Under the pieces are notes generated by a model. It did not search any database. It was not told the origin of the DNA and worked only from the letters and a program-made list of their open reading frames with translations. A program made the translations under genes and the position numbers. A DNA stretch of 64,000 nucleotides from Paenibacillus sp. FSL K6-0276. Lineage in GTDB: Bacteria; Bacillota; Bacilli; Paenibacillales; Paenibacillaceae. The stretch lies in assembly GCF_037977235.1 (NCBI RefSeq), contig NZ_CP150276.1, positions 3,038,001 to 3,102,000 on the forward strand, read 5' to 3'. This document shows positions 7,781-16,681 of the stretch, one piece after another. How positions within the stretch are numbered: position 1 is the first letter of the stretch; every line of letters starts with the position of its first letter.

Positions 7781-9541
7781 ATGAAGAAAATTATGAATAA
7801 GCCGGAAACGCTAGTCCGGGAAATGTGCAATGGACTTGTCTTGGCGCATCCTGAGCTTGATTTCAACGATAAATTCAAAGTGATTTCTAAAAAAGAGATC
7901 AACTCCGATAAAGTTACGCTAATTAGCGGTGGTGGAAGTGGGCATGAACCGGCCCATGCCGGATTCGTAGGTAGCGGTATGCTGGATGCAGCTGTGTGCG
8001 GCGATGTATTTGCTTCTCCATCACAGATTCAGGTTTATCAAGCGATCCGCCGCACTGCAAGCACCAAGGGAACTCTGCTTATCATTAAGAACTACAGCGG
8101 CGACATCATGAACTTTAAAAATGCAGCCCATCTTGCAAGTGAAGACGGTATTCAAGTGGAATATGTTAAGGTAGACGATGACATTGCCGTCGATGACAGT
8201 CTCTATACGGTAGGGAAAAGAGGGGTTGCCGGAACAGTTCTCGTTCATAAGGTAGCCGGGGCTGCGGCAGAAGCCGGACTGTCCCTGACGGAAGTAAAAG
8301 AAGCGGCGCAGCATGCGATTAACCATGTTCGAACCATCGGCTTCGCCTTTACTTCTTGTACCGTTCCTGCCAAGGGAAGCCCGACGTTTCATATCGAAGA
8401 TCTCGAGATGGAATACGGTGTCGGAATTCACGGTGAACCTGGAATACGCAGAGAAAAAGCCGTGTCAGCGGATGAACTGGCACAGCGGATGGTTCCATCT
8501 TTGCTGAGTAACTTACAAATGAATGATGATACGCAGCAAGAAGTTGCTGTTCTGATCAACGGATTTGGTGGAACACCACTACAAGAGCTTTATTTGTTGA
8601 ATAATTCTGTGATACGTGAGTTGACGGCCAAGAATAAGCAAGTGTTTAAAGTATTTGTAGGCAACTATATGACCAGCATCGATATGGCTGGCGCATCGGT
8701 GACGATTATGAAACTGGATGAGACGTTGAAGAAATGGTTATCTGCTCCGTGCGATACACCGGCATTGTCGGTTAAAGGTCCATTTGAGCCCGTGAACTAT
8801 ACCGAGATCATCAAGGAAGAGAAAGCAGACAGCACGGTATCCTTCAAGAATAATACCGATTCAGAAGCAGCGGTAGTTAAGAACAACCAGTTTTCCTTGC
8901 AAAATATCGTATATTTGATCGATCAAATGAGTGAGGTCATTATCGAGAATGAGGTGCCGTTCTGCGAGCTAGACGCCCACGCCGGAGATGGCGATTTTGG
9001 GATGAGCGTAGCTAAAGGCTTCAAGCAGCTAAAAGTAGAGTGGGAAGATATTCTAGCTAATCATCTCAGCAATGTCGGTGACTTCCTTGATGCGTGTTCA
9101 TTGATCATCATGGAACATTGTGGTGGCGCCTCAGGACCGATCTGGGGATCGGGCTTCCGCGCAGCGAGCAAGTCCGCACAACAGAAGCAAGAGTTGTCCA
9201 TTCAAGATTTTGCCAATATGATGCAAGCCGTCGTCAAAGGGATTCAGGATACGGGTGAAAGATCTTTCGGGAGAGGTGCTGTCGTTGGCGACAAGACATT
9301 AATTGATGCGCTTGTACCCTTTGCGGATACCTGGACACAATGCGCCGAACAAGGCGACGATATAAAGCTGGCAGCAACCAAAGCAGCAGAAGCAGCGGTT
9401 CTCGGCGCTCAGAAGACTGTGGAAATCGTTGCCCGTATGGGAAGAGCAGGCACCGTGGGTGAACGCAGCATCGGTTATCCGGATGCGGGAGCCTACGCGC
9501 TTGGGGTTATTTTCACAGAGCTAGTAAAAGCGATGAAATAA
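7781..9541 (+). CDS. dhaK: Single-chain dihydroxyacetone kinase (DhaK-DhaL fusion, ATP type)
   Basis: The 586-residue protein joins a DhaK domain (about residues 1-340; GGGSGHEPAHAGFVG and the substrate-binding His in GVGIHGEPG) to a DhaL ATP-binding domain (about 375-586; DAHAGDGDFGMS with the metal-binding Asp cluster, CGGASGPIWG). This single-polypeptide form uses ATP directly, unlike the PTS-linked three-part enzyme. It phosphorylates dihydroxyacetone made by GldA to DHAP. The ribosome binding site AAGGAGC lies in the end of gldA. A terminator follows. Confidence 0.92.
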   Translation: MKKIMNKPETLVREMCNGLVLAHPELDFNDKFKVISKKEINSDKVTLISGGGSGHEPAHAGFVGSGMLDAAVCGDVFASPSQIQVYQAIRRTASTKGTLLIIKNYSGDIMNFKNAAHLASEDGIQVEYVKVDDDIAVDDSLYTVGKRGVAGTVLVHKVAGAAAEAGLSLTEVKEAAQHAINHVRTIGFAFTSCTVPAKGSPTFHIEDLEMEYGVGIHGEPGIRREKAVSADELAQRMVPSLLSNLQMNDDTQQEVAVLINGFGGTPLQELYLLNNSVIRELTAKNKQVFKVFVGNYMTSIDMAGASVTIMKLDETLKKWLSAPCDTPALSVKGPFEPVNYTEIIKEEKADSTVSFKNNTDSEAAVVKNNQFSLQNIVYLIDQMSEVIIENEVPFCELDAHAGDGDFGMSVAKGFKQLKVEWEDILANHLSNVGDFLDACSLIIMEHCGGASGPIWGSGFRAASKSAQQKQELSIQDFANMMQAVVKGIQDTGERSFGRGAVVGDKTLIDALVPFADTWTQCAEQGDDIKLAATKAAEAAVLGAQKTVEIVARMGRAGTVGERSIGYPDAGAYALGVIFTELVKAMK

Positions 9542-9578
9542 GTTCGAGTAAGCTTCACGCCACCGGACACTCATCCCA

Positions 9579-9612
9579 AACAGCAGCAGTCATAGACTGT
9601 TGCTGTTTTTAT
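9579..9612 (+). terminator. Intrinsic terminator after dhaKL
   Basis: The 13-bp stem AACAGCAGCAGTC / GACTGTTGCTGTT (one mismatch) with an ATA loop is followed by T residues. Confidence 0.88.
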
Positions 9613-9619
9613 TTATATG

Positions 9620-9961
9620 CTACTTTCTTAACTTACCAGGTAGAGGGATATGCCTAATGGACTCAACTGGGTGATATAATAGCATCCATGGACCTGAGAA
9701 ACGCATAACCTCTTTTATTCTTTGGCGATACTCCTTTTTGTAACAATGTATAGGGCACTTTGCACATGCTGTTTTTTCTTCACCGAATTGGCAGAGAGAT
9801 AGTCTTTTACCAGCGTATTCATTTAAGCCCTGACATTCCTCGCATAAGACTTTTTGATGATGTTTTTTCTTACAATAAATACGAATCATTTTTTCAACAA
9901 TTTCTTTTTCTTTTCGAATTTTCGGACCATCATTCAACTGTCTTTTTATTTGTGCTGCCAT
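9620..9961 (-). CDS. YgbA_NO-family protein (nitrous oxide-stimulated promoter family)
   Basis: This 113-residue Cys-rich protein carries IYCKKKHH, LCEECQGLNEYAGKRL, CQFGEEKTACAKCPIHCY and VMRFSGPWMLLYHP, the full pattern of the YgbA family. In E. coli ygbA belongs to the NsrR (nitric oxide) regulon; its biochemical role is not settled, and the Cys clusters suggest metal or iron-sulfur binding. It reads leftward, tail to tail with the dhaKL operon. The upstream region contains an AATGCATT palindrome (9990-9997), too short to call an NsrR site. Its nearness to the nos genes is suggestive. Confidence 0.8.
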   Translation of the reverse strand: MAAQIKRQLNDGPKIRKEKEIVEKMIRIYCKKKHHQKVLCEECQGLNEYAGKRLSLCQFGEEKTACAKCPIHCYKKEYRQRIKEVMRFSGPWMLLYHPVESIRHIPLPGKLRK

Positions 9962-10136
9962 GTTGGTAAGATCCTTTCAATGTTATAAAAATGCATTCTA
10001 CAATAACTATATCATCAAATTTTTAAAGGGAACTGGTACTTCTTTAACATTTCTATGGCAATTGCTATGAAAAATAAGTAAAGAAACTTGTTGATGAATG
10101 AGGTAGAATGCTTTAAGTGAAGTAAGGGGGGAAAGA

Positions 10137-11043
10137 ATGAGTAATATAAATAATGGTGGATATATTGCACAAATAATAGGTGGTAATGAATTATGGGAAC
10201 CTTTGTGGGGACTTAAAACAAGATTAACGGAAACAGAATCGTATTTATTAAATTCATTTCCGGTACGCAGACTGCATTTTATTCATCATAGTGGTTGTAG
10301 CACTATTACACGATATTGGACATAGCCCTTTTAGCCATGTTTTAGAACAGATAGAAGGTATTGATCACCATAAAAGAACAAAGGAGTTACTACATTCCCC
10401 TGAGATAAGTGATATCCTTTCAAAGTACGATTATGAACCTAGTGTAATCTTTGATTTAATTGAAGGGAATACAATAAGTCCTCTACGAAATAAAGATAAT
10501 AAGATTCATTTGGATCATCTAGATTCATGGGTGCGGAGTGCGCAAATCACAGGGCTTCTACAATCACCAGCTCAGTTATTATCCAAATTAGAATTAGAGG
10601 GCAACTATATTTCGACGGATTTTGAAACTGCCGAGTTATTATTACAACTTATTATTTCTGAAGCAAAATTTCATTGTTCGGAAGTTAATATTGGGCCGAA
10701 TGTTATTTTAAAGCATTTAGTTACTAAATTAATCGAACACAATGTTATAACTGTCGAGGTAATCTGTGAAATGACGGATTCCAGACTAGAGTCTTATTTA
10801 ATAAGTTGTGAGCAGACAAAAGAAGAGGCAAATCGTTTATTTTACCGTCCACAAGAGATAAAGGTAACTCGTAGAGAAGGAAACGATGCTTCAAATCATT
10901 ACATATTTGTTCTGAATAAACTATATTTATCGGAACCCGTCATCAATAATGGAAAGGTGTCAGTGACTTCGTTAACCTCTTATCTGATACTTGAGCAACT
11001 AAGTTCATTCTTGGGTACTTACCACATTTGTTGGAATGACTAA
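10137..11043 (+). pseudogene. HD-domain phosphohydrolase, internally deleted and frameshifted
   Basis: The first frame (from ATG 10137 after AAGGGGGGAA) encodes MSNINNGGYIAQII and runs to FPVRRLHFIHHSG. Sense then resumes one frame over at about 10291 with VVALLHDIGHSPFSH and continues for about 250 codons to WND. The HD motif proper (HDIGH) is kept, but the segment that should lie between the RRLHFIHHSG part and VVALLHDIGH is missing, including the first metal-ligand His. The first frame stops at 10323-10325. A deletion with frame change near 10285-10295 explains this. Intact relatives are dNTPase-like or (p)ppGpp-type HD hydrolases; this copy is unlikely to work. Confidence 0.75.
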
Positions 11044-11063
11044 ATGATTATGAATTGATTCCT

Positions 11064-12080
11064 TTATTGCCGCTTTAAGATATCTGTCGTATGCTTCAAC
11101 ATACGATTTAAGAGATTTCGCCGTTCCGTTTTTAAAACAGTGCTCTTTAATGCTTCACGGATGGGAATGACCTCTGAAATTTTCCTGCCACCGTTTGTTA
11201 CCCTTCTATCGGCGCAAGTCGGGATGTAATCTATGTTCGTTATACTCGTGTTACCACTATTGTCCTTTTTGATTGTGAGCGTAAGGATGATTCCGCTTTG
11301 TGTATAGGGATTATTCTTAAGCTTAGTCGAAACAAAATTACCGAGCGAGTAACTAACGAATTGCTTCTTTCCCCGAACCGCTAAGGGTTGAAGCACATGA
11401 GGATGAGATCCCAGAATGATGTTTGCACCATTTTTAAAAAAGAGGTTTACCAGCTGCTTTTGCCGCTTGTTTGGTGTGTACTGATATTCGTTTCCAAAAT
11501 GCATATAAAGTAAGATTAGATCGACTTTCTTTTTTAAATCTCGTATTTCTCTAATGATTTTATTGGTTTCTATCCGATTGACTAGCCATGGCTGATTAAC
11601 AGGTACGGGGATTCTATTGGTTCCTGCAGTGTAGGAGAGAATTCCAACTGTAATCCCATTAACGTTTTTGATAAGAGTATGCTTGGATTCTTGTACTGAT
11701 CTTGATGTACCGGTATGATCGATTCCACTACGGTCCAGTACTCGCAATGTCCGAATCAGGCCCGAGGCACCATAGTCCATGCAGTGATTGTTCGCTGTCA
11801 CTAATACATCGAATCCAGCTTCTTTTAGCGCCGGGGCTAATTCGTCTGGGCACTTGAATATTGGACCTCCAGATCGTGGACTTTTTCGGCATTCTCTTCC
11901 GTTTCCGGCAAAGGTGGTTTCGAGATTACCGATCGTTAGATCCGCCTGTCTTAGATAAGGAGCTACTTTTGCAAACAGGGGAGTGAACGAATAGGTTCCG
12001 TCCGATTGTTTAGCATCTGAAATTATATAACGTTTGACCATAAGGTCTCCCACTGCAGCTATTTGTATTTCGGTCATCAT
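11064..12080 (-). CDS. CapA-family metallophosphatase-like protein
   Basis: This 338-residue protein starts with a good GGTGG ribosome binding site. It has the CapA/PGA_cap fold motifs: AAVGDLMV near the N-terminus, ADLTIGNLETTF, FDVLVTANNHCMDYG and LGSHPHVLQP, with Asp, Asn and His residues at the usual metal positions. Family members act in poly-gamma-glutamate capsule export or as related phosphoesterases. There is no signal peptide and no capBC genes nearby, so it is a stand-alone copy and its substrate is unknown. Confidence 0.85.
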   Translation of the reverse strand: MMTEIQIAAVGDLMVKRYIISDAKQSDGTYSFTPLFAKVAPYLRQADLTIGNLETTFAGNGRECRKSPRSGGPIFKCPDELAPALKEAGFDVLVTANNHCMDYGASGLIRTLRVLDRSGIDHTGTSRSVQESKHTLIKNVNGITVGILSYTAGTNRIPVPVNQPWLVNRIETNKIIREIRDLKKKVDLILLYMHFGNEYQYTPNKRQKQLVNLFFKNGANIILGSHPHVLQPLAVRGKKQFVSYSLGNFVSTKLKNNPYTQSGIILTLTIKKDNSGNTSITNIDYIPTCADRRVTNGGRKISEVIPIREALKSTVLKTERRNLLNRMLKHTTDILKRQ

Positions 12081-12199
12081 AATCCACCTTTTTTCGTTTT
12101 CATTTAGAATATGGAAGAAAGGTGATATGGGTTATTTTTTTTGCAAATTGAACATCAAGTAATATACAATAATTTTTTTGAAAAGAAGAGGGAAGCTTT

Positions 12200-13099
12200 A
12201 TGCAAAGGATTCAAAATTCTAAAATGTACTTTATATTTATTCACATATTTTTATTGATCTTATTGTGTACCTCCATGTATGCCTATTCTCCATGGATTCG
12301 TATGAAAGTGAAGGGAATTCTTGAACCTGCGGACAAAGTATATACCATTGCTCACCGTGGCGCATCGGGATATGCTCCTGAGAATACTATTCCTGCATTC
12401 GAACTAGCTATGGATATGGAGACTGATTATATCGAGTTAGACATTCAGTTAACTAAGGATCGGGTACCTGTAGTTATTCACGATGAAACTGTTAATCGCA
12501 CCACAAATGGAACAGGTTACGTTAAGAATTTTACCTTAGAGGAGATTTCGAAATTAGATGCTGGCTCATGGTTTAACGAAAAGTATCCCATGTTTGCTAG
12601 AGATCAATATGCTGGATTACGTATTCCGACTTTAGAAGAGGTATTTGAAAGGTTTGGAAAAGAAGTGGACTATATGATTGAGATTAAAGATCCCGCTTTG
12701 AATCCGAATATTGAAACCATATTAAACGAACAAATTGAAAAATATAATCTGTCGGATCATGTTTCCATACATTCATTTAGTGAGTCGAGTTTACGTAGGT
12801 TTCATTCCATTAACGCAGAGATCCCTCTTTATCAAATTGTCTGGTATAATATTCCGGTTTATAAAATACCAGAATCTTATATCAATCGAGTAAAAACGTA
12901 TGCGGTCGGTATTAGCCCTAACTTTCAAAGAATAAATTCGTCCTATGTCGCACAGGTGAAAAATTCTGGGCTAAAGGTATTTCCATATACAGTGAATTAT
13001 CAAGTCAATATGGACAAAGCTGTAATTTGGGGCGTAGACGGGGTACATACCAATTTTCCTGACCGTTTTAATGAAGTGATTAAGAATAATAAGAAGTGA
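12200..13099 (+). CDS. Glycerophosphodiester phosphodiesterase, membrane-anchored
   Basis: The 299-residue protein has one N-terminal membrane segment (residues 8-28) and then a GDPD TIM barrel: AHRGASGYAPENTIPAF, ELDIQLTKD, VVIHDETVNRTTNG, IEIKDP, and a C-terminal GVDGVHTNFPD. The catalytic His pair and Glu/Asp metal ligands are present. It should hydrolyse glycerophosphodiesters at the outer membrane face to glycerol 3-phosphate and an alcohol. It is monocistronic and convergent with the next gene. Confidence 0.9.
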   Translation: MQRIQNSKMYFIFIHIFLLILLCTSMYAYSPWIRMKVKGILEPADKVYTIAHRGASGYAPENTIPAFELAMDMETDYIELDIQLTKDRVPVVIHDETVNRTTNGTGYVKNFTLEEISKLDAGSWFNEKYPMFARDQYAGLRIPTLEEVFERFGKEVDYMIEIKDPALNPNIETILNEQIEKYNLSDHVSIHSFSESSLRRFHSINAEIPLYQIVWYNIPVYKIPESYINRVKTYAVGISPNFQRINSSYVAQVKNSGLKVFPYTVNYQVNMDKAVIWGVDGVHTNFPDRFNEVIKNNKK

Positions 13100-13126
13100 G
13101 GAAATAAGAATTCAACTATCGGAAAT

Positions 13127-13696
13127 TCATATGCCAAATACATCGATTTCAGAGACAGGATACCATGTTTTTGAATCGACGTCTTTAAAATACACTTGAA
13201 TAGTATAGGTACCTTTTGTATTAAAGGAATAAGTAAACTCGTTGGTTTTGAACCAAAAGTTTTCTTCACTTTTCTTAATTTGTTGATTATCAATGGTTTC
13301 TGTTTTATCCGCAGGATCGGTGATCGTAAGTTTTATATCTGAAATTTCTGTTTTTAAATGATCCACTTGTAATAAAGTAGAAAACGCAAAGCGGGCAGGG
13401 CTTTTTACCTTACCGAAGATCTCTCCATTGTTATCAAGCAATACCATATTCACGTTTGGCTTGTAGATTCGAACCGCTTTACTTGTTTCGTCCAAGGCGA
13501 TTAAAGCAAACAAATTTTTAGAGAGCTGTTCAGCAGGTAAGAGAATATCTCCCTCGGACAATATCGCTGCCTGTTTTTGTACCACATTATTGAAATATAA
13601 TGAAACTTCTGATTGGTTCGATGCGGCATAAATCATTGTTCCCGGCAAAATCATTATGCAAAGTACTAATAAAGTCAGTTTAATTATTTTTCTCAA
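13127..13696 (-). CDS. Secreted protein with copper amine oxidase N-terminal-like stalk domain
   Basis: The TTG at 13694-13696 is preferred over the distal start because AAAGGAGGAGA lies just before it and because it gives a clean signal peptide (LRKIIKLTLLVLCIMILPGTMIYAA). The mature part has the fold seen in copper amine oxidase-like stalk domains of Bacilli (VSLYFNNVVQ, LPAEQLSKNL, AVRIYKPN) followed by a beta-rich segment of about 90 residues resembling a Ca-binding or Ig-like domain. There is no catalytic domain. It is probably exported and wall-associated; function unknown. Confidence 0.6.
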   Translation of the reverse strand: MRKIIKLTLLVLCIMILPGTMIYAASNQSEVSLYFNNVVQKQAAILSEGDILLPAEQLSKNLFALIALDETSKAVRIYKPNVNMVLLDNNGEIFGKVKSPARFAFSTLLQVDHLKTEISDIKLTITDPADKTETIDNQQIKKSEENFWFKTNEFTYSFNTKGTYTIQVYFKDVDSKTWYPVSEIDVFGI

Positions 13697-14055
13697 TGAA
13701 ATCTCCTCCTTTATATTTGTTATGTTAATTATACCTATAAGATGGAAGATAGTTTCTTTTATGCAATTAATAAAACAAAACAATCCATTTTTTGAGTTTC
13801 ATTTTGTATCTCCTTTTTCTAAAAAACAGTAGATAATTTCATCAATCTCTTTTGTACTAATCTGAATTATCCAGTGTCATATACCAACTCCTTCTTTTAA
13901 GGTCAACGAACATTATCAATTAACTCTTCTCAGGAGTTTTATAAGAATGTAACAAAACATTGTGGCATAAAAATATCATTGGGACTAGATTTCATTTGAC
14001 AGAGGAGATGCGTTTGGTAAAATTATACATAGGTTTTATTAATAGGAGGTTAGCA

Positions 14056-14559
14056 ATGGATATCGCCATTGAGTTAATTGAAAGTATGTTAGTTAAATTT
14101 AGATCGGAAAAGAAATGGACGCTTCAAGCACTTGAGCAATGTACCCAAGAGGATATTACTTGGTCCCCAACCGTGGAAAGTAACAGTATTGCAAATTTAG
14201 TTGCTCACATTAGCGGGGCAGTGCACTCTCGAATTGAAACCATTCTTTTAGATATTCCTGATATAAGAGATAGAGAGAGGGAGTTTGAACGAGGGCTAGA
14301 AATGACAAAAGAACAAGCCATAACAATGACCAGGGATGCTTTTGATATTCTCATTCAATATCTTGAACGGCTACAATCTAACCCGGAGTTATTGATGACC
14401 CAACCCTTTCTTAATTTACCACCACTTACATATAGCCAAGTAAATAACGAGACTACCGCTCTTAATCTCATGATAGCGATGGTAAGAGAAGTACATTATC
14501 ATACAGGCCAAATCATCTATGCAGCAAAAATAAGAAAGGGACAGCTTGTATGGCAATGA
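14056..14559 (+). CDS. DinB-like family protein (DUF1572 type)
   Basis: The start at 14056 is set by AGGAGG seven bases upstream; the frame extends further upstream without a binding site. The 167-residue product is helical, with LVAHISGAVHSR near residue 45, RDREREFERG, and HYHTGQIIYAAKI near the C-terminus. The His positions fit the metal triad of the DinB four-helix bundle, and the HISG/RDREFE pattern is like DUF1572. Members are often thiol-linked transferases or of unknown role. The gene is monocistronic and followed by a bidirectional terminator. Confidence 0.7.
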   Translation: MDIAIELIESMLVKFRSEKKWTLQALEQCTQEDITWSPTVESNSIANLVAHISGAVHSRIETILLDIPDIRDREREFERGLEMTKEQAITMTRDAFDILIQYLERLQSNPELLMTQPFLNLPPLTYSQVNNETTALNLMIAMVREVHYHTGQIIYAAKIRKGQLVWQ

Positions 14560-14590
14560 CAATTTAACTACAGAAAACGTTCCATTCAAT

Positions 14591-14622
14591 AACAAAGGAC
14601 TGCCAAGAGGCAGTCCTTTGTT
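14591..14622. terminator. Bidirectional hairpin between DinB-like and AraC genes
   Basis: Perfect 14-bp stem AACAAAGGACTGCC / GGCAGTCCTTTGTT with an AAGA loop between two convergent genes. T content after the stem is modest on both strands. Confidence 0.75.
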
Positions 14623-14629
14623 CACCTAA

Positions 14630-15499
14630 CTAGAACCCTCTCACACTGCTTGGGGTTACTTTTCTATGCTTTTTGAAAGTCCGGCTAAAATAGTAGATAT
14701 CGCTGAAGCCAGTAGTGGTAGCGATTTCAGAAATCGTTAGCTGGGTATGTCGGAGCAAATAATCTGCACGGTCTAATCGGACAGCATTTATATATTCCGA
14801 TATCGTATGCCCAGTTAATTCCTTGAAGAGACGACTGAAATGGAAGCGGCTTAGCCTTGTTAGTGCCGCAAGTTCATCAACTTGAATCGGCTCCTGGTAA
14901 TGGGTATCGATATAACGCAAAACAGGTGCGAAGCGTTCAACGGTCTGAATACGTCTTTCTTGCTCAGCCTGTGAGAGTACGGTGACGATATGTCTGCGCA
15001 ATAGCAGCGTTAGCAGGCGGTATAGCTCGGACTTGACGGCCAGCTCATACCCAAATTCGCGAAGTTCCAGTTCCCGAATAATCGCCAGCGCACAGTCCGT
15101 AATGTGCTGATCCCCCCGGATATGGTTACGTAACAGCAGCTGGTTCTGCTGAATCGGGGCGATGAACTTGGTCTCGGCAGCGTCGCTTACCGCACTATGC
15201 AACAAAGAAGTATCTGCAATAATCGCATAATACAATAAATTAGAAGAAGCGCTCACCCCATAATGTAGCTCGTTGCTGTTCACAGCAACTAAATCGCCAG
15301 CCCGTACGTTGATCGGTGTTCGTCCGCATTCAAAAACAGCCTCACCGCTTTCAATAAACAGAAACTCAAGATGCTCATGCCAATGATGTGGGAACAACAA
15401 AACTCCCTCTTGGTTGAAGCGCTGGGTATGTACTTTAATCGGAAACTCGGGATCCGGCATGTCCATGGGTTCCTGAAGATGTTTATCATAGTCCAACAT
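14630..15499 (-). CDS. Cupin-AraC family transcriptional regulator (module A)
   Basis: This 289-residue regulator has an N-terminal cupin sugar-binding domain (about residues 20-150; HWHEHLEFLFIESGEA, VRAGDLVAVNSNELHYG) and a C-terminal AraC double helix-turn-helix (about 188-289; ELAALTRLSRFHFSRLFKELTG, ISEIATTTGFSDIYYFSRTFKK). It has a TAGGAGGTG ribosome binding site. It is divergent from a dehydrogenase/isomerase operon, so it is very likely that operon's sugar-responsive activator. Confidence 0.85.
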   Translation of the reverse strand: MLDYDKHLQEPMDMPDPEFPIKVHTQRFNQEGVLLFPHHWHEHLEFLFIESGEAVFECGRTPINVRAGDLVAVNSNELHYGVSASSNLLYYAIIADTSLLHSAVSDAAETKFIAPIQQNQLLLRNHIRGDQHITDCALAIIRELELREFGYELAVKSELYRLLTLLLRRHIVTVLSQAEQERRIQTVERFAPVLRYIDTHYQEPIQVDELAALTRLSRFHFSRLFKELTGHTISEYINAVRLDRADYLLRHTQLTISEIATTTGFSDIYYFSRTFKKHRKVTPSSVRGF

Positions 15500-15577
15500 T
15501 TATTGACTGCACCTCCTATAGCACAATTGTACAAATGAAACCGCAAGGCTCTGCATGGTGTTTAGGGTTGAAATCAT

Positions 15578-15583
15578 TATAAT
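15578..15583 (+). promoter_or_regulatory. -10 element of the module A operon
   Basis: A consensus TATAAT lies 40 bases before the dehydrogenase start, but no good -35 hexamer stands 16-18 bases upstream. A strong -10 with a missing -35 is what an AraC-activated promoter often looks like. The assignment is inference. Confidence 0.45.
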
Positions 15584-15622
15584 ACGAATCATACCCTATG
15601 CAAAATAAAGGAGAGAGTGTTG

Positions 15623-16681
15623 ATGGATATGATCAAAATTGGCGTAATAGGAACCGGCTCTATCTCCGGCATGCACTTAAGTGCTTACCGGAATAATCCG
15701 CAGACAACCATATATGCGGTATGTGACCTGAATGAAGAGCGTGCACGAGCTGTTGCTACTGAGTATAACGTGGAAAAAGTATACACGGATTATCGTGAAC
15801 TGCTGGCTAATTCCGAAATAGATGCAGTCAGCATCTGCACATGGAACAACTCTCATGCTGAGATCAGCATCGCGGCGCTTGAGGCAGGCAAGCATGTACT
15901 TGTGGAAAAGCCGCTTTGCCGCACGGTTGAAGAAGCGCTTCAAGTTCAGCAGGCAGTGGAAAAGAGCGGCAAAACTTTGCAAGTAGGCTTTGTACGACGT
16001 TATGACTCCAATGCCCAGCTACTTCAGACATTGGTGGAACAAGGAGAATTCGGCGAAATCTACTATGCGAAGGCGACGACGTTCCGGAGACTCGGCAATC
16101 CCGGCGGCTGGTTCAGTGATATTGAACGCTCCGGCGGCGGACCACTGATAGATATCGGCGTCCACGTGATCGATCTGTGCTGGTATTTGATGGGCCGTCC
16201 GAACCCAGTATCGGTAAGTGCCAATACCTACCGGAAGCTTGGCAATCGTTCTAATATCAAGAATCTTTCTTTCTATAAAGCGGCTGATTACGATGCAGCG
16301 AACAATACGGTGGAAGATTTAGCAAATGCACTAATTCGTTTTGAGAATGGAGCTTCGCTGATGGTCGATGTTAGCTTTACACTGCATGTTAAGGAAGACG
16401 AGCGCTCGGTGCGCCTGTACGGTGACAAGGGTGGTTTTGAAATTGATCCTGAGATAGTCATCGTCAAAGAACAGGCGGATACGATCGTCAATACTTATCC
16501 GCAGACCGATCATAAGGGGTTTGAGTTCAACAGTGCATTCCAGAATGAAATTAATCATTTTGCGAACAACATCAGCACCGGCGCTACACCGATTAGTCCT
16601 GTGCAAGACGGCGTTACAATCATGAAAATACTCGGTGCGATCTATGAATCCGCAGCCAAAGGTGAAGAGGTGAAACTATGA
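15623..16681 (+). CDS. Gfo/Idh/MocA family NAD(P)-dependent oxidoreductase (module A)
   Basis: The ATG at 15623 fits the AAAGGAGAG site; GTG 15617 and ATG 15629 are alternatives. The 352-residue protein has a Rossmann domain (GVIGTGSISGMHLSAY), the EKPL motif of the family (VLVEKPLCRT, catalytic Lys) and a C-terminal alpha/beta domain with DIGVHVIDLCWYLMG. Enzymes of this family oxidise or reduce cyclitols, sugars or sugar acids. The coupling with two TIM-barrel isomerases suggests oxidation to a keto-sugar followed by isomerisation. The 3' end overlaps the next gene (ATGA). Confidence 0.88.
   Translation: MDMIKIGVIGTGSISGMHLSAYRNNPQTTIYAVCDLNEERARAVATEYNVEKVYTDYRELLANSEIDAVSICTWNNSHAEISIAALEAGKHVLVEKPLCRTVEEALQVQQAVEKSGKTLQVGFVRRYDSNAQLLQTLVEQGEFGEIYYAKATTFRRLGNPGGWFSDIERSGGGPLIDIGVHVIDLCWYLMGRPNPVSVSANTYRKLGNRSNIKNLSFYKAADYDAANNTVEDLANALIRFENGASLMVDVSFTLHVKEDERSVRLYGDKGGFEIDPEIVIVKEQADTIVNTYPQTDHKGFEFNSAFQNEINHFANNISTGATPISPVQDGVTIMKILGAIYESAAKGEEVKL

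Noticed and set aside
9990..9997. AATGCATT as an NsrR site before the YgbA-type gene
   Set aside because: The palindrome is too short and does not match the known B. subtilis NsrR consensus.
15536..15549. cre-like TGAAACCGCAAGGC before module A
   Set aside because: The last two informative positions of the consensus do not match.
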